NCBI RefSeq assembly: GCF_000427365.1
Contig: NZ_KE386488.1
Span: 1,240,001 to 1,304,000 of the forward strand
DNA from: Rikenella microfusus DSM 15922
GTDB taxonomy: Bacteria; Bacteroidota; Bacteroidia; Bacteroidales; Rikenellaceae
DNA length: 64,000 nucleotides
Direction: 5' to 3'
In this document: positions 1 to 9,881 of the stretch, piece after piece
Layout: each line of letters opens with the position of its first letter
How positions within the stretch are numbered: the first letter of the stretch is position 1
Translations under genes and position numbers: made by a program
Notes under the pieces: generated by a model
Databases searched by the model: none
What the model was told of the DNA's origin: nothing
The model's input: the letters and a program-made list of their open reading frames with translations, nothing else

Positions 1-3000
1 GCTTGTAGGTGGCGAAACGGCGGGCGAAACCGATCGTCAGCACGTCGTTTTTCAACGACTCCTGAATCTGGACGATCTGGCGCGGCGAGTCGAACCGGAA
101 CTGTACCGGGTCGGCCACGCGCGTGCGTATCTTTTTCATCAGCCGTTCCTTGAGGTAAAGCCGGGCGTCCCATAGCACCTTGTCGTCGATGTTGTAAACT
201 TTCTCCCAGTTCTCTTTGGCGTAGTTTCCCTGGCGGAACGACTCGCCGAAAGCGTTGTAATAGATCTCCTTGAGCCGCGTGGCCGCCCATGTCGGGAAGT
301 GCACCCCGTTGGTCACGTAGCCGATATGCAGTTCGCAGGGCATGTACCCCGGCCAGATGTTTTTGAGGATATCCTTGCTCACCTCTCCGTGCAGCCAGCT
401 CACCCCGTTCACCTCCTGCGACATGTTGGAGGCCAGCACGCTCATCGAGAATTTCTCGTTCGGGTCGTTCGGATCGGTCTTGCCGAGGTTGATGAACTGG
501 TCCCAGGTGATTTTCAGCCGGTCGGGATAGTGGGACATGTATTGGCGGATCATGTCTTCCGGGAACGCGTCGTGGCCGGCGGGTACCGGCGTGTGGGTCG
601 TGAAGAGCGACGACGAACGGACGCATTCGATCGCTTCCGAGAAGCTCAGGTCGTACCTGGCGATCAGGTTGTGCACCCGTTCCAGCCCGATGAAGGCGGC
701 ATGGCCTTCGTTGCAGTGGTAGATGTCGGCTTCGATGCCCAGGGTATTGAGCAGCCGGATACCGCCGATCCCCAACAGGAATTCCTGCTTGAGGCGGTTG
801 TCCCAGTCGCCGCCGTAAAGGTGGTGCGTCACGCTGCGGTCTTCGGGCAGGTTCAGGTCGTGGTCGGTGTCCATCAGGTAGAGCTGCGTCCGCCCCACGT
901 CGCAGCGCCAGATACGGGCGATCACTTTCCGGCCGGGGAAATTGACCGTAACGGTTTTCCAATTCCCCTGCGCGTCGCGTACCGGCGAAATCGGGAGCTT
1001 GAAGAAGTCCTGCGGTTCGTAGCTGGCCTCCTGGTCGCCTGCGGCGGAGAGCCGCTGGGTGAAGTAACCGTAGCGGTACAGCAGACCGACGGCCGTCATC
1101 GGCACGTTTTTGTCCGAGGATTCCTTCAGGTAGTCGCCGGCGAGGATGCCCAGGCCGCCCGAATAGATTTTCAGCGTGTGGTGCAGCCCGTATTCCATCG
1201 AGAAATAGGCTATTTGCGGCCGCGCGTCGGTCGGTTTGGCCGCCATGTATTTCCGGAATTCGGCATAGACGGCGTCCATCCGGGCCAGAAAATCCTGATT
1301 CTCGGCCAGTTCGCGCAAGGTCGTGAGGTTGAGCCTGTCGATCAGGTCGATCGGGTTGCGGTCCACCTGGTTCCACAGTTCCGGATTGATCGATTCGAAC
1401 AGCTGCCGCGCCGGATCGTACCACGACCACCAGAGGTTCTTGGTCAGCTCTTCGAGCGGGCGCAGACGTTCCGGAACCGAGCTTTCGACCATCATCCGGG
1501 TCCAGTTCGGCTTGCTTTCTACCACCAGCTGCTGACGCACGTAATTGAGTTGTTCGTGGTTAGTTCCGCCGTCGGTATAGGTGTGCGCGCTGCGGCGGAT
1601 CGCCGTTTGCAGGGCTATATCGTACAAGTCGAGGTAGTGGCCGTACAGGTTCGACCAAAGGGCGGTCTGCGAAATTTCCCGCGCCGATTCGCGGTGGCGG
1701 AGCATCTCCCGGTCGGTCATGTTGGCGTATCCGACCAGCGTCCCGGCGATGGCGGCCACCACTTCGGGGCTGTTGGTATCGTCGCGGTGCACGACCGTAA
1801 CGCCGGTATGTCCGTCTTTAGCGTGCTGTTCGACCCAGAGGCCGAAGCCGGCCAGGTCGGTGGTTACGGTCGGCACCGAAAAAGCGATGCTTTCGAGCGG
1901 CGTGTAGCCCCACGGCTCGTAGTAGGACGGGAAAACGGTGACGTCCATCCCGACCAACAGTTCGTAGTAGGTCTTGTTGAAGATGCCGTCGTTGCCGTTC
2001 AGGTAACTCGGCACGAAGACGGTGTGCACGCGATTGCCCCGTCCCAGCAGACCGCGGGAACGCAGGTGGTTCACCACCGGGTCGTTGTCCGGATCGCCCA
2101 GATAATGGGTCGAGTTCAGGGCGCCGGCATAGTCCATGCCGCACTCTTTTTCGCCCGAAACGATGCACTGGAGGTCGCGGCGTGCGCCGTGGTTCCAGCA
2201 CGGCACCATGATGTAAGCCAGGATGTCGCGTTGGAGGCTGTCGTTGCCGTTCAACTCGCCCAGCGAGTCGATGAACTCGTCGATCCCTTTGTTCTTGAAC
2301 TCGTAACGGCCTCCGATCGACACGATCAGCGGGTCGTTCTGCAATTCGATGCCGAGCGTGGCTTCCGCCACGCGGATCATCAGGTCGCGGGCTTCGCGTT
2401 TTTTGGTTTCGGCCTCTTCGCCCTGCCAGACGAAACCGTCCTCGAAACCGTTCGGGGTCACAGTCGATACGTCGGCGTCGAGTAACGCCTTGCATTCGCG
2501 TTTGGTGATTTCGCTTACGGTCGAGAAGGCGTCCATGTGGTGGGCCGCCGCTTTTTCGATGGAGTGTTTGGCCACGACGCCGAACTGCCGGGCCATATCG
2601 TCCCCGTTGAAAGTCTCCAGCCCGCTGTACAGGGGCAGGCCGTTGCCGGCGATAGACCGGCCGACGACGGTGGCGTGGGTCGTGAAAACGGTAGCCACCG
2701 AGGGACGTTCTTTCTGGAGGTACAGCCCGCCGCTGGCGGTCATCCATTCGTGGAAATGGGCCGCGGTATGCTGTCCGGGCTGGCTGTAATGTTTGACGTA
2801 GCTTTCGATGACTTTCCCGGCGGCGTAACCGAACAGGACAGGTTCGATGTAGTCCCATTGGCCGCTGATGGAGTCCACTTTGTAGGTCTCCCACAGTTTG
2901 GCCAGGATTTCGTCTTTCCGGCCCATGATGGCCGAGAAATTGACCAGCATGGCCTTAGGAGTGCCCTTGACGTTCTTCCAGCGGCCGACGCGGACGCGCA

Positions 3001-3241
3001 ACCCTTCGGACGCGATGATCTGCCGCCAGGCTTTCAGCAGGTTGGGGTCTTCTTCGAATTCCGGATTTTCGCTTTCGCTGGCCAGGTCCGGGCCTATGAC
3101 GATGTAGCGGTCGTCGCCGAAATGTTCGATGGCGGTCAGGGCTTTGGTGCCCACGACGGTATGGATACCGCCGATTTTATTACATACTTCCCAGCTCACT
3201 TCGAAAAGCATGTCGGGTGTGTGTCTTGCGTTTTCACTCAT
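1..3241 (-). CDS. glycogen synthase (GT3) - alpha-glucan phosphorylase fusion, 3' end outside window
   Basis: Bifunctional glycogen-metabolism enzyme, cytoplasmic; about 1080 residues are visible and the frame is still open at base 1. The N-terminal half resembles eukaryotic-type GT3 glycogen synthase: VSWEVCNKIGGIHTV at about residues 15-29, a FTTHATVVGR segment, and SYYEPWGYTPLES near residue 440, which carries the family's catalytic glutamates. From about residue 590 the protein resembles GT35 alpha-glucan phosphorylase (LWWSWYDPARQLF, YFSMEYGLH, HCNEGHAAF near 845, LTIGFARRFATYK at the window edge). The PLP-lysine region should lie beyond the edge. The start at 3241 is the first ATG before the GT3 motif. 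A TACCTTTG box lies about 77 bases upstream. Confidence 0.9.
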   Translation of the reverse strand, partial: MSENARHTPDMLFEVSWEVCNKIGGIHTVVGTKALTAIEHFGDDRYIVIGPDLASESENPEFEEDPNLLKAWRQIIASEGLRVRVGRWKNVKGTPKAMLVNFSAIMGRKDEILAKLWETYKVDSISGQWDYIEPVLFGYAAGKVIESYVKHYSQPGQHTAAHFHEWMTASGGLYLQKERPSVATVFTTHATVVGRSIAGNGLPLYSGLETFNGDDMARQFGVVAKHSIEKAAAHHMDAFSTVSEITKRECKALLDADVSTVTPNGFEDGFVWQGEEAETKKREARDLMIRVAEATLGIELQNDPLIVSIGGRYEFKNKGIDEFIDSLGELNGNDSLQRDILAYIMVPCWNHGARRDLQCIVSGEKECGMDYAGALNSTHYLGDPDNDPVVNHLRSRGLLGRGNRVHTVFVPSYLNGNDGIFNKTYYELLVGMDVTVFPSYYEPWGYTPLESIAFSVPTVTTDLAGFGLWVEQHAKDGHTGVTVVHRDDTNSPEVVAAIAGTLVGYANMTDREMLRHRESAREISQTALWSNLYGHYLDLYDIALQTAIRRSAHTYTDGGTNHEQLNYVRQQLVVESKPNWTRMMVESSVPERLRPLEELTKNLWWSWYDPARQLFESINPELWNQVDRNPIDLIDRLNLTTLRELAENQDFLARMDAVYAEFRKYMAAKPTDARPQIAYFSMEYGLHHTLKIYSGGLGILAGDYLKESSDKNVPMTAVGLLYRYGYFTQRLSAAGDQEASYEPQDFFKLPISPVRDAQGNWKTVTVNFPGRKVIARIWRCDVGRTQLYLMDTDHDLNLPEDRSVTHHLYGGDWDNRLKQEFLLGIGGIRLLNTLGIEADIYHCNEGHAAFIGLERVHNLIARYDLSFSEAIECVRSSSLFTTHTPVPAGHDAFPEDMIRQYMSHYPDRLKITWDQFINLGKTDPNDPNEKFSMSVLASNMSQEVNGVSWLHGEVSKDILKNIWPGYMPCELHIGYVTNGVHFPTWAATRLKEIYYNAFGESFRQGNYAKENWEKVYNIDDKVLWDARLYLKERLMKKIRTRVADPVQFRFDSPRQIVQIQESLKNDVLTIGFARRFATYK

Positions 3242-3288
3242 AATGGTATCGGGTTATGTCCGTTTTGTCGTATCGGTTATCCGTATTT

Positions 3289-3310
3289 TCCGAATATTTT
3301 CGGAAAAGGT
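3289..3310 (-). other. hairpin in the leader of the glycogen synthase/phosphorylase gene
   Basis: A perfect 9-bp stem (TTTTCCGAA/TTCGGAAAA with a 4-nt loop) lies between the predicted -7 box and the start codon, so it would be in the 5' untranslated region. No U-tract follows it. A role in mRNA stability or translation is only a guess. Confidence 0.4.
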
Positions 3311-3317
3311 ACGGTTG

Positions 3318-3325
3318 CAAAGGTA
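3318..3325 (-). promoter_or_regulatory. candidate Bacteroidota -7 box for the glycogen gene
   Basis: Reading the minus strand gives TACCTTTG, an exact match to TAnnTTTG, about 77 bases upstream of the start codon. No clear TTTG is seen 19-21 bases further upstream, so the call rests on the -7 element alone. Confidence 0.45.
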
Positions 3326-3334
3326 ATGTTTTTA

Positions 3335-3420
3335 TATTTAGGTAAGTACATGCGACATCATCCGAAACCGGATAACGACCCCGGCCGCGGTCCTGCGCTC
3401 GAGCGACCGGGCCGCTCCGA
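3335..3420 (+). repeat. family D repeat copy
   Basis: The string beginning TTTAGGTAAGTACATGCGAC, then CCGAAACCGGATAACGA and a GGTCCTGCG end, is a diverged copy of a motif also seen near 27484, 43884 and (minus) 62080-62185. It lies between the glycogen gene promoter and the end of yraN. Confidence 0.5.
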
Positions 3421-3550
3421 GGGCGGTACTTCGGATATGGGAATACTGATAATCAGATACATGTACAGTCTTGGGCCAGGCGTGCACGGTTGTGTGTATC
3501 GAATACGATCGATTCCTGTTTTCGTCCGGTCGCCGCCGGTGGCGACGGAA

Positions 3551-3934
3551 TCAGCGCGCCACGTCGGCGTAATAACGGATAACGGGCGTTTCCGACCCGC
3601 CGTCCAACACCACGGCGATAAGGTCTATCGCGATTTCTCCGTCGAGTTTTCCGGCGGCCATATACCTTTCGGCGGCCCGGATCATTCGCTGCGCTTTCGC
3701 GGGGGTGACGGCCGCTTCGGGGCGGCGATCCGGACCGGGGGCGGCCGTTCGCGTCTTCACTTCGACGAAATGATACACGCCGTCGGGCGACAGGGCCACG
3801 ATGTCGATGTCGGTCTTCAATCCGTGCGGCGTCCCGTCCCGCCAGCGCCGCGCCGCTATGCTCCACCCCCAGGCGGACAGATAGGCCGCCGCCAGCTCTT
3901 CGCCCTGCATTCCGATGTCGATACGGCCCGTCAT
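3551..3934 (-). CDS. YraN family (UPF0102) endonuclease-like protein
   Basis: A 127-residue protein with the restriction-endonuclease-like UPF0102/YraN fold signature: an N-terminal G..GE..AAAYL helix, a DIDIVALSPDG strand pair and FVEVKTRT (residues about 42-63). The family's usual G-E-I-D motif reads K-T-D-I-D here, so the first acidic residue is shifted, while the later D and the E-V-K are kept. The biological role of the family is not settled. The start codon lies 12 bases after the stop of the DNA polymerase III delta prime gene, so the two are probably co-transcribed. Confidence 0.82.
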   Translation of the reverse strand: MTGRIDIGMQGEELAAAYLSAWGWSIAARRWRDGTPHGLKTDIDIVALSPDGVYHFVEVKTRTAAPGPDRRPEAAVTPAKAQRMIRAAERYMAAGKLDGEIAIDLIAVVLDGGSETPVIRYYADVAR

Positions 3935-3946
3935 CTCCGCGGCGCG

Positions 3947-5119
3947 TTATTTTTTGAGCGCGGCCCGGGCCGCCCCGATAATTTTACAGATACTCATGGC
4001 GAAATGGGTGAACAGGATCCGCGGGTTCCCGTTCTGGCGGATCTGGGCCAGCAGCAGTTCGAATTCCGCCACGAAAGCCTCCACCGTAACGTGGGACACA
4101 TACGGCGCGAAATTGCGGCAGAACTGTTCCCGCGCCGGATCGGTGTACGCGATGCGCTCCATACCGATCCCCGTCAGGTAGCACTCCCGGACGATGCCCA
4201 GCGCCGCCGTGCAGAACTGTTTCTGCGCTTCGCGCCCCAGCGGGGCCATCTCCTCCGCCCACTCGAAAAGCGCCAGGTATTTCTGCTGGTAACAGAGCCG
4301 CATCAGGCGGATAAACCGATCCTGATGGTCGGCGTCCGCCGTATTTTCCTGCCGCGCCATGCGCAGGGCCGTTCCCCAGCTGCCCTGAGCCAGATGTGCG
4401 ATCCATTCCGCCCGGTCGGGGGCTATCCCCTCCCGTGCGGCCAGCTCCCGCGCCACGATGTCGTCGGGTACGCCCGGCAGCGAGACGATCTGCGTGCGCG
4501 ATCGGATCGTGGCGATGATTTTTTCGGGTTCGGCGCTGACGAAAAGGAACAGCGTTTTGTCCGGCGGTTCTTCGACCAGTTTCAGGAGCGTGTTGGCCGC
4601 CGCTTCGTGCAGCCGTTCCGGGAGCCAGACGATCACGGTCTTATATCCTCCCTCGAACGATTTGAATCCCATCTGGCGCACCAGTTCGTTCGCGTCGTTC
4701 TTGTTGATGATCCCCTGCTGGTTTTCAATGCCCAGTTCGGCGTACCACTCCTGTTCGGTCAGGTAGCCGCCCGTCCGGGGGATGACGCGCCGCCAGAGGT
4801 GCAGGAACTGCTCGCTGCGCGGCTTGTCGTCCGCCCGTCCCGTCGCCACCGCCTCTTTCGAGGTATTGACCGGATAGACGTAATGGCAGTCGGGATGTTC
4901 CATGCGCTGCATCCGGTAACATTCCGGACACTCGCCGCATGAATCCCCGTCGGTGCGGTTGCGGCAATTGACGTACTGGGCGTAGGCCAGCGCCAAAGGC
5001 AAGGCCCCCGTCCCTTCGCCGCCCGCGAAAAGCATGGCGTGGCTGATACGTCCGCCCCGTACCGTTTCGCACAGACGACGTTTGATATCTTCCTGTCCTA
5101 TGATGTCCTTAAACTGCAT
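3947..5119 (-). CDS. holB: DNA polymerase III delta prime-type clamp-loader subunit
   Basis: A 390-residue AAA+ protein of the DnaX/delta prime family, part of the clamp loader that places the sliding clamp on DNA. It starts [16 protein letters not shown]. The Walker A region is degenerate: [11 protein letters not shown] lacks the lysine, as expected for delta prime, which does not hydrolyse ATP. A cysteine cluster (C..., CGECPEC at about 52-67) matches the zinc module of these proteins. LLKLVEEPP and IRSRTQ (about 178-208) occupy the usual sensor/SRC positions. Its start region faces asnS divergently, with 114 bases between start codons. Confidence 0.88.
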   Translation of the reverse strand: MQFKDIIGQEDIKRRLCETVRGGRISHAMLFAGGEGTGALPLALAYAQYVNCRNRTDGDSCGECPECYRMQRMEHPDCHYVYPVNTSKEAVATGRADDKPRSEQFLHLWRRVIPRTGGYLTEQEWYAELGIENQQGIINKNDANELVRQMGFKSFEGGYKTVIVWLPERLHEAAANTLLKLVEEPPDKTLFLFVSAEPEKIIATIRSRTQIVSLPGVPDDIVARELAAREGIAPDRAEWIAHLAQGSWGTALRMARQENTADADHQDRFIRLMRLCYQQKYLALFEWAEEMAPLGREAQKQFCTAALGIVRECYLTGIGMERIAYTDPAREQFCRNFAPYVSHVTVEAFVAEFELLLAQIRQNGNPRILFTHFAMSICKIIGAARAALKK

Positions 5120-5233
5120 TGGCGGGTGTCGCGCCGCGAAAAAGCGGGACGGCGACTGACGAAGATACGGAAATTTTGCATACCTTCGCCAATCGCGGGG
5201 AAGTCGGAAAACAAATCATATACAGTCAGAACC

Positions 5234-6625
5234 ATGAGAATAGCAGAGTTGCTCGCCAGCGGCGAGCGTAACGTCGAAGTAGTGGCCAAAGGATGGGTAC
5301 GCACCAAGCGCGGCAACAAAAACGTGGCGTTCATCGCCCTGAACGACGGCTCGACTATCCATAATATCCAGGTGGTGGCCGAGACCGCCGCTTTCGACGA
5401 AGCGTTGCTCAAAAGCGTCACCACCGGCGCCTGCCTGAAGGTAACCGGCACGCTGGTCGATTCGCCCGCGTCGGGCCAGCCGGTCGAAATCCAGGCCCGG
5501 ACGATCGAAATCTACGGCGGCGCCGATCCGGAGACCTATCCGTTGCAGAAAAAGGGACACACGCTCGAATTCCTGCGCGAGATCGCCCACCTGCGTCCGC
5601 GCACCAATACGTTCGGGGCGGTGTTCCGCATCCGGCACGCGATGGCCTACGCCATACACAAATATTTCAACGACCGGGGTTTCGTTTACTGGAACTCTCC
5701 GCTCATTACCGGTTCGGACGCCGAAGGAGCGGGGGCGATGTTCCAGGTAACGACGCTCGACGTGGCCAATCCGCCGCGCAAAGAGGACGGCAGCGTGGAT
5801 TACGCGCAGGACTTTTTCGGCCGCTCCACGAACCTCACCGTCTCCGGACAGCTCGAAGGCGAGCTGGCGGCGATGTCGCTGGGGTTGATCTATACGTTCG
5901 GCCCGACTTTCCGGGCCGAAAACTCCAATACTCCGCGCCACCTGGCGGAATTCTGGATGGTAGAGCCGGAAATGGCCTTCTACGAGATCGGGGAGAACAT
6001 GGACTTGGCCGAGGATTTCATCAAATATCTGGTGAATTATGCGCTGGAAAATTGTGCGGACGATCTGGCGTTTCTCGAAAAGATGTATGACAAGGAGCTG
6101 ACCGAACGGCTCCGTTTCGTGATCGCCAACGATTTCGTGCGGCTGGGCTATACGGAAGGGGTTAAAATCTTGGAAGAGGCGCGGGACAAGAAGGGCGTGA
6201 AGTTCGAATTCCCGGTATTCTGGGGAGCCGACCTCGCCTCGGAACACGAACGTTACCTCGTGGAACAGCATTTCAAACGCCCGGTGATCCTGACCGACTA
6301 CCCGAAGGAGATCAAGGCGTTTTACATGAAACAGAACGACGACGGCAAAACGGTACGGGCGATGGACGTGCTTTTCCCGAAGATCGGCGAGATTATCGGC
6401 GGGTCGGAACGCGAAGCCGATTACGACAAACTGGTGGCCCGTATGCAGGAAGTGGGCGTCCCGGTCGAATCGATGCAGTGGTACCTCGATACGCGCCGTT
6501 TCGGGAGCGCGCCGCACAGCGGTTTCGGACTGGGCTTCGAACGACTGGTGCTCTTCGTGACCGGAATGACCAATATCCGGGATGTAATTCCGTTCCCGCG
6601 CACGCCGAAAAATGCGGAATTCTAA
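5234..6625 (+). CDS. asnS: asparaginyl-tRNA synthetase
   Basis: A 463-residue class IIb synthetase that charges tRNA-Asn. It has an N-terminal OB-fold anticodon-binding domain ([20 protein letters not shown], about residues 18-37). Class II motif 2 is [20 protein letters not shown] and motif 3 is [12 protein letters not shown] near the C terminus, followed by IRDVIPFPR. The frame stays open upstream, but ATG 5234 (MRIAELL) gives the usual family length. A CysS gene lies at 50250, with no shared operon. Confidence 0.96.
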   Translation: MRIAELLASGERNVEVVAKGWVRTKRGNKNVAFIALNDGSTIHNIQVVAETAAFDEALLKSVTTGACLKVTGTLVDSPASGQPVEIQARTIEIYGGADPETYPLQKKGHTLEFLREIAHLRPRTNTFGAVFRIRHAMAYAIHKYFNDRGFVYWNSPLITGSDAEGAGAMFQVTTLDVANPPRKEDGSVDYAQDFFGRSTNLTVSGQLEGELAAMSLGLIYTFGPTFRAENSNTPRHLAEFWMVEPEMAFYEIGENMDLAEDFIKYLVNYALENCADDLAFLEKMYDKELTERLRFVIANDFVRLGYTEGVKILEEARDKKGVKFEFPVFWGADLASEHERYLVEQHFKRPVILTDYPKEIKAFYMKQNDDGKTVRAMDVLFPKIGEIIGGSEREADYDKLVARMQEVGVPVESMQWYLDTRRFGSAPHSGFGLGFERLVLFVTGMTNIRDVIPFPRTPKNAEF

Positions 6626-7615
6626 AAGCGGACCTGAAATATTAGCTGTACAGTCTATTACGGCCGGAGCCAGCGAGGGTAAAGCCGCAGTAGGTTGCGC
6701 CCGTTAATTTTACTTCGCTCGTTTCTCTCCTCGCCGCTCGGTCATTCGTGCAACCGCCGCTGCCGGTGAGAGCAGTGCAAGTTAGCTTAAGCACTGCCGA
6801 ACGGCGAGGAGGAAAGCGAAGCCGACCCCGGCGCCGCTCGGTACTCGAGTCCGGGCTGTAAGTACCCTATTCTCCGCAGACTGCGGCCCTATAAGAAACC
6901 GTACTTTTAATTTGTAGATTCAAGCCCGGAGCCAGCGGAGGCGAAACAAGCGCAGCGCAGTTGCAGGCCGCCGCCCGGGGTGGCTCCGGCCCGCCCGCTA
7001 TCGCGGTACTTTTGAATAACCCTACGGTTTTTATTGATGCGATTCTTCAGAATCGCCGGTTTTGGCGCCCAAGCGGCTCTGCCGCTTCGGGAGGTGGGCG
7101 CAAAGCCGAATGGATAAAGCATTTTAATCGTACTTTTAATTTGCAGATTCAGGCTCGGAGCCATCTCCGGCGAGCCGACGCTGCCGGCGAGAGCCATCGG
7201 GGTTGGCTTCGCCTTCTTCCTCGCCGTTCGGCAGTGCTTAAGCTAACTTGCACTGCTCTCACCGGCAGCGTCGGTTGCACGAATGACCGAGCGGCGAGGA
7301 GAGAAACGAGCGAAGCGAAGTTAACGGCTGCAACCTGCGGTCTTGTCTTCGCTGGCTCCGTGCTTGGAAAACTATATCCGCGGGTAGCCGGATAACCATA
7401 GGGTTAATATACTATTTCCGCCGATAATGGTGTTTGTTTTTCTTCGTCCACCTGTACCGTGAAGCACAGACTCTGCCATACGCGCAAGGCCGGGCGGAGA
7501 AACCGCCGCCCGGTCCTGCGCGTCCCCGCCCCGCTCCCGAGACGGAACAGAGCAAAAAATCCTTACCTTAGCCCCGGAATCGGACCGCCGCAAGGCGGGA
7601 AAACAGTCCGGAGCA
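6626..7615. repeat. 990-bp non-coding region made of inverted family B repeats
   Basis: No credible gene is seen. Two inverted copies of a roughly 165-bp unit lie at 6664-6832 (minus orientation) and 7196-7365 (plus). Each holds an inner stem GCAGTGC...GCACTGC and the phrase GCAGCGTCGGTTGCACGAATG (or a close variant). Between them, 6925-6992 carries the CCGGAGCC...TGGCTCCGG inverted pair. A perfect 18-bp palindrome, GCGATTCTTCAGAATCGC, lies at 7039-7056. The strings GTACTTTTAATTTG at about 6901 and 7130 look like module borders. Confidence 0.7.
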
Positions 7616-9388
7616 TTGAAATCGAAAGAAACCCTATACCGCTGGTTCACGAGGCTCACCAAACGCCTCTCCGAACGGCAGCTCATCATGATCCTGGCCG
7701 TGGTGGTCGGCGTGGCTGCCGGCGTCGCCGGGCATCTGCTGCGCGGCTGCATCCACCTGATCAAGCAGGGGCTGACCTCGTGGGCCGACATCGAAGCGGC
7801 CAACGTCCTCTACTTCCTTTACCCGATGGTCGGGATAGCCGTCACCGTGCTGTTCGTCACCTACTGGGTCAAGGACGACATCTCGCACGGAGTGACGCGT
7901 ATTTTTTACGCCATATCGCGCAAAGAATCGCGCATCAAGCCGCACAACTGTTACACCTCGCTCCTCGCCAGCTCCGCCACGATCGGTTTCGGCGGCTCCG
8001 TGGGGGCCGAGGCGCCGATCGTGCTGACCGGCGCGGCTATCGGTTCCACCGTGGGACAATTCCTGAGGCTGAATTACAAACACATCACCTTACTCCTGGG
8101 CTGCGGAGCCGGCGCCGCCATCGCCGCGGTTTACAAGGCCCCGATCGCCGGGTTCGTCTTCGTGATCGAAGTGCTGATGCTGGAGCTGACCTTCACCAGC
8201 GTGGTGCCGCTGATCCTGGCCTCGGTCGCTGCGGCGACCACCACCTACCTGTTGGTGGATATGCAGCCGTTCTTCGCGGGCGTCAGCCCCTCGTTCGCCC
8301 TGCGGGACATCCCGTTCTACGCCCTGCTGGGCATTGCGGGAGGCTGCGTTTCCTATTTTTTCGCTAACACTTCGATGCGGCTCGAAGGACGGATCAAAAG
8401 CATCCGCAAGAAACGCTACCGGGTACTGGTCGGCGGATTGATCCTCGGCGCGCTGATTTTCGTATTCCCGCCGCTCTACGGCGAAGGCTACGAAATCATT
8501 ACCGACCTGATGACGGGACGGCAGGCCGCGATTTTCGACCAGTCGCTGTTCTACGAATGGCGCGACGCCTTCTGGATGATCCTGCTCTATGTGGCGGGTA
8601 TCCTGGTGTTCAAGGTGGTCGCCATGACCCTGACCAACGCGTCGGGAGGCGTGGGGGGGACTTTCGCGCCGTCGCTGTTCGTCGGGGCGATCATGGGCTA
8701 CCTATTCGCCATCGTCTGCAACCGATTTCTGGGCACGCAGCTTCCGTTGGCCGGTTTCACGCTGGTGGGCATGGCCACCGTTATGGGAGGCGTGATGAAA
8801 GCCCCGATCACCTCGATGTTCCTGGTGGCGGAGCTGACCGGCGGGTTCGCCCTGTTCCTCCCGCTGATGCTGGCGTCGGCGATTTCGTTCGCCGTAAGCT
8901 ACTATTTCGAACCGTATTCGATCTATACCAAACGTCTGGCGGCACGAGGCGAGCTGCTCACGCACAACAAGGACGAGAACGCCATGCAGTTTCTCAAAAC
9001 CCGGTCGCTGATCGAATACGACTTCGAAACGGTGCCCCTCGACGGAAAGTTGCGGCACGTGATCCGCGCCGTGGAACATACCAGACGGAACGTTTTTCCC
9101 GTTGTAAATAACCGGGGCGAACTGATGGGGGTCATCACGATGGACGATATCCGGGCGGATATGTTCGACCGGGACAAATACGGAACGCCGCTGACGCGGT
9201 ATATGTCGAAAGCCCCGGAACGGATCCATCCGGACGAACCGATCCGCAGCGTAATGGAAAAGTTCGAACAGACGCGGGCCTGGAACCTGCCGGTCGTCGA
9301 TGAAGGCGGCCATTATTTGGGTTTCGTTTCGAAATCGAAACTGCTGACAGCTTACCGCGAGCAGCTGACCCACATGAGCGACGAATAG
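7616..9388 (+). CDS. CLC-family chloride channel/antiporter with tandem CBS domains
   Basis: A 590-residue inner-membrane anion channel or Cl-/H+ antiporter. About ten hydrophobic segments fill residues 20-420. The selectivity motif is GSVGAEAP (near residue 131), which keeps the gating glutamate of the classical G-R-E-G-P. SGGVGGTFAPSLFVGA matches the conserved G-x-F-x-P region. Two CBS domains follow, at about 455-510 and 520-580, and probably sense nucleotides. The first selectivity motif (G-S-G-I-P) is poorly conserved and reads around SHGVTR. The start used is TTG at 7616, because the N-terminal cytoplasmic helix precedes the first ATG (residue 25). A thioredoxin gene follows 64 bases downstream. 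Confidence 0.9.
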   Translation: MKSKETLYRWFTRLTKRLSERQLIMILAVVVGVAAGVAGHLLRGCIHLIKQGLTSWADIEAANVLYFLYPMVGIAVTVLFVTYWVKDDISHGVTRIFYAISRKESRIKPHNCYTSLLASSATIGFGGSVGAEAPIVLTGAAIGSTVGQFLRLNYKHITLLLGCGAGAAIAAVYKAPIAGFVFVIEVLMLELTFTSVVPLILASVAAATTTYLLVDMQPFFAGVSPSFALRDIPFYALLGIAGGCVSYFFANTSMRLEGRIKSIRKKRYRVLVGGLILGALIFVFPPLYGEGYEIITDLMTGRQAAIFDQSLFYEWRDAFWMILLYVAGILVFKVVAMTLTNASGGVGGTFAPSLFVGAIMGYLFAIVCNRFLGTQLPLAGFTLVGMATVMGGVMKAPITSMFLVAELTGGFALFLPLMLASAISFAVSYYFEPYSIYTKRLAARGELLTHNKDENAMQFLKTRSLIEYDFETVPLDGKLRHVIRAVEHTRRNVFPVVNNRGELMGVITMDDIRADMFDRDKYGTPLTRYMSKAPERIHPDEPIRSVMEKFEQTRAWNLPVVDEGGHYLGFVSKSKLLTAYREQLTHMSDE

Positions 9389-9452
9389 CACCTTGTCGGA
9401 GTTCGGCACCGAATTTGCCAAAATGAAATTAACAACTCAAAACCAGATGATT

Positions 9453-9881
9453 ATGAAAAAACTATTGATGGCGGCCGTTGCCGCCCTGATGTTCACCGGA
9501 GCGGCGATCGCCCAGACCGGCACCAGGTTTACCGAGGACACTTTCGTGAACGTGCAGAAAGCGGCCGAACAGGCGAAAAAACCGATCTTCGTGGATATTT
9601 ACACCACCTGGTGCGGGCCGTGCAAATACCTGGCGAACAATATCTTCCCGACGCAGGTCGTAGGCGATTACATGAACGCCACGTTCGTAAACGCGAAATT
9701 CGACGCCGAAAAGGGCGAAGGCATCGAGCTGGCCAAGAAATACGCCGTGAAAGGCTATCCGACCATGCTGATCCTCGACAGCAAAGGCGAAGAGCTGGGC
9801 CGCCTGGTGGGGTCGAGCCGCACCCCGGAAGATTTCGTCCAGCGTCTGAAAGACGAAATGGCCAAAATCGAGAAAAAGTAA
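9453..9881 (+). CDS. periplasmic thioredoxin-like protein
   Basis: A 142-residue exported thioredoxin-fold protein. MKKLLMAAVAALMFTGAAIAQ is a Sec signal peptide with cleavage after A-I-A. The mature part has the active site WCGPC (about residues 49-53) and the cis-proline segment KGYPTMLIL. It probably acts as a disulfide reductase or exchange protein in the periplasm. An in-frame ATG at 9423 would add a hydrophilic extension before the signal, so 9453 is preferred. It may be read through from the CLC gene 64 bases upstream. Confidence 0.88.
   Translation: MKKLLMAAVAALMFTGAAIAQTGTRFTEDTFVNVQKAAEQAKKPIFVDIYTTWCGPCKYLANNIFPTQVVGDYMNATFVNAKFDAEKGEGIELAKKYAVKGYPTMLILDSKGEELGRLVGSSRTPEDFVQRLKDEMAKIEKK

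Noticed and set aside
299-2485. 728-codon plus-strand frame over the glycogen gene
   Set aside because: Antisense shadow; the minus strand encodes clear GT3 and phosphorylase motifs.
2537-4942. 801-codon plus-strand frame over yraN and holB
   Set aside because: Antisense shadow with low-complexity composition, crossing several real minus-strand genes.
6961-7395. 144-codon frame between asnS and the CLC gene
   Set aside because: Made entirely of family B repeat sequence; similar frames recur wherever the repeat does.
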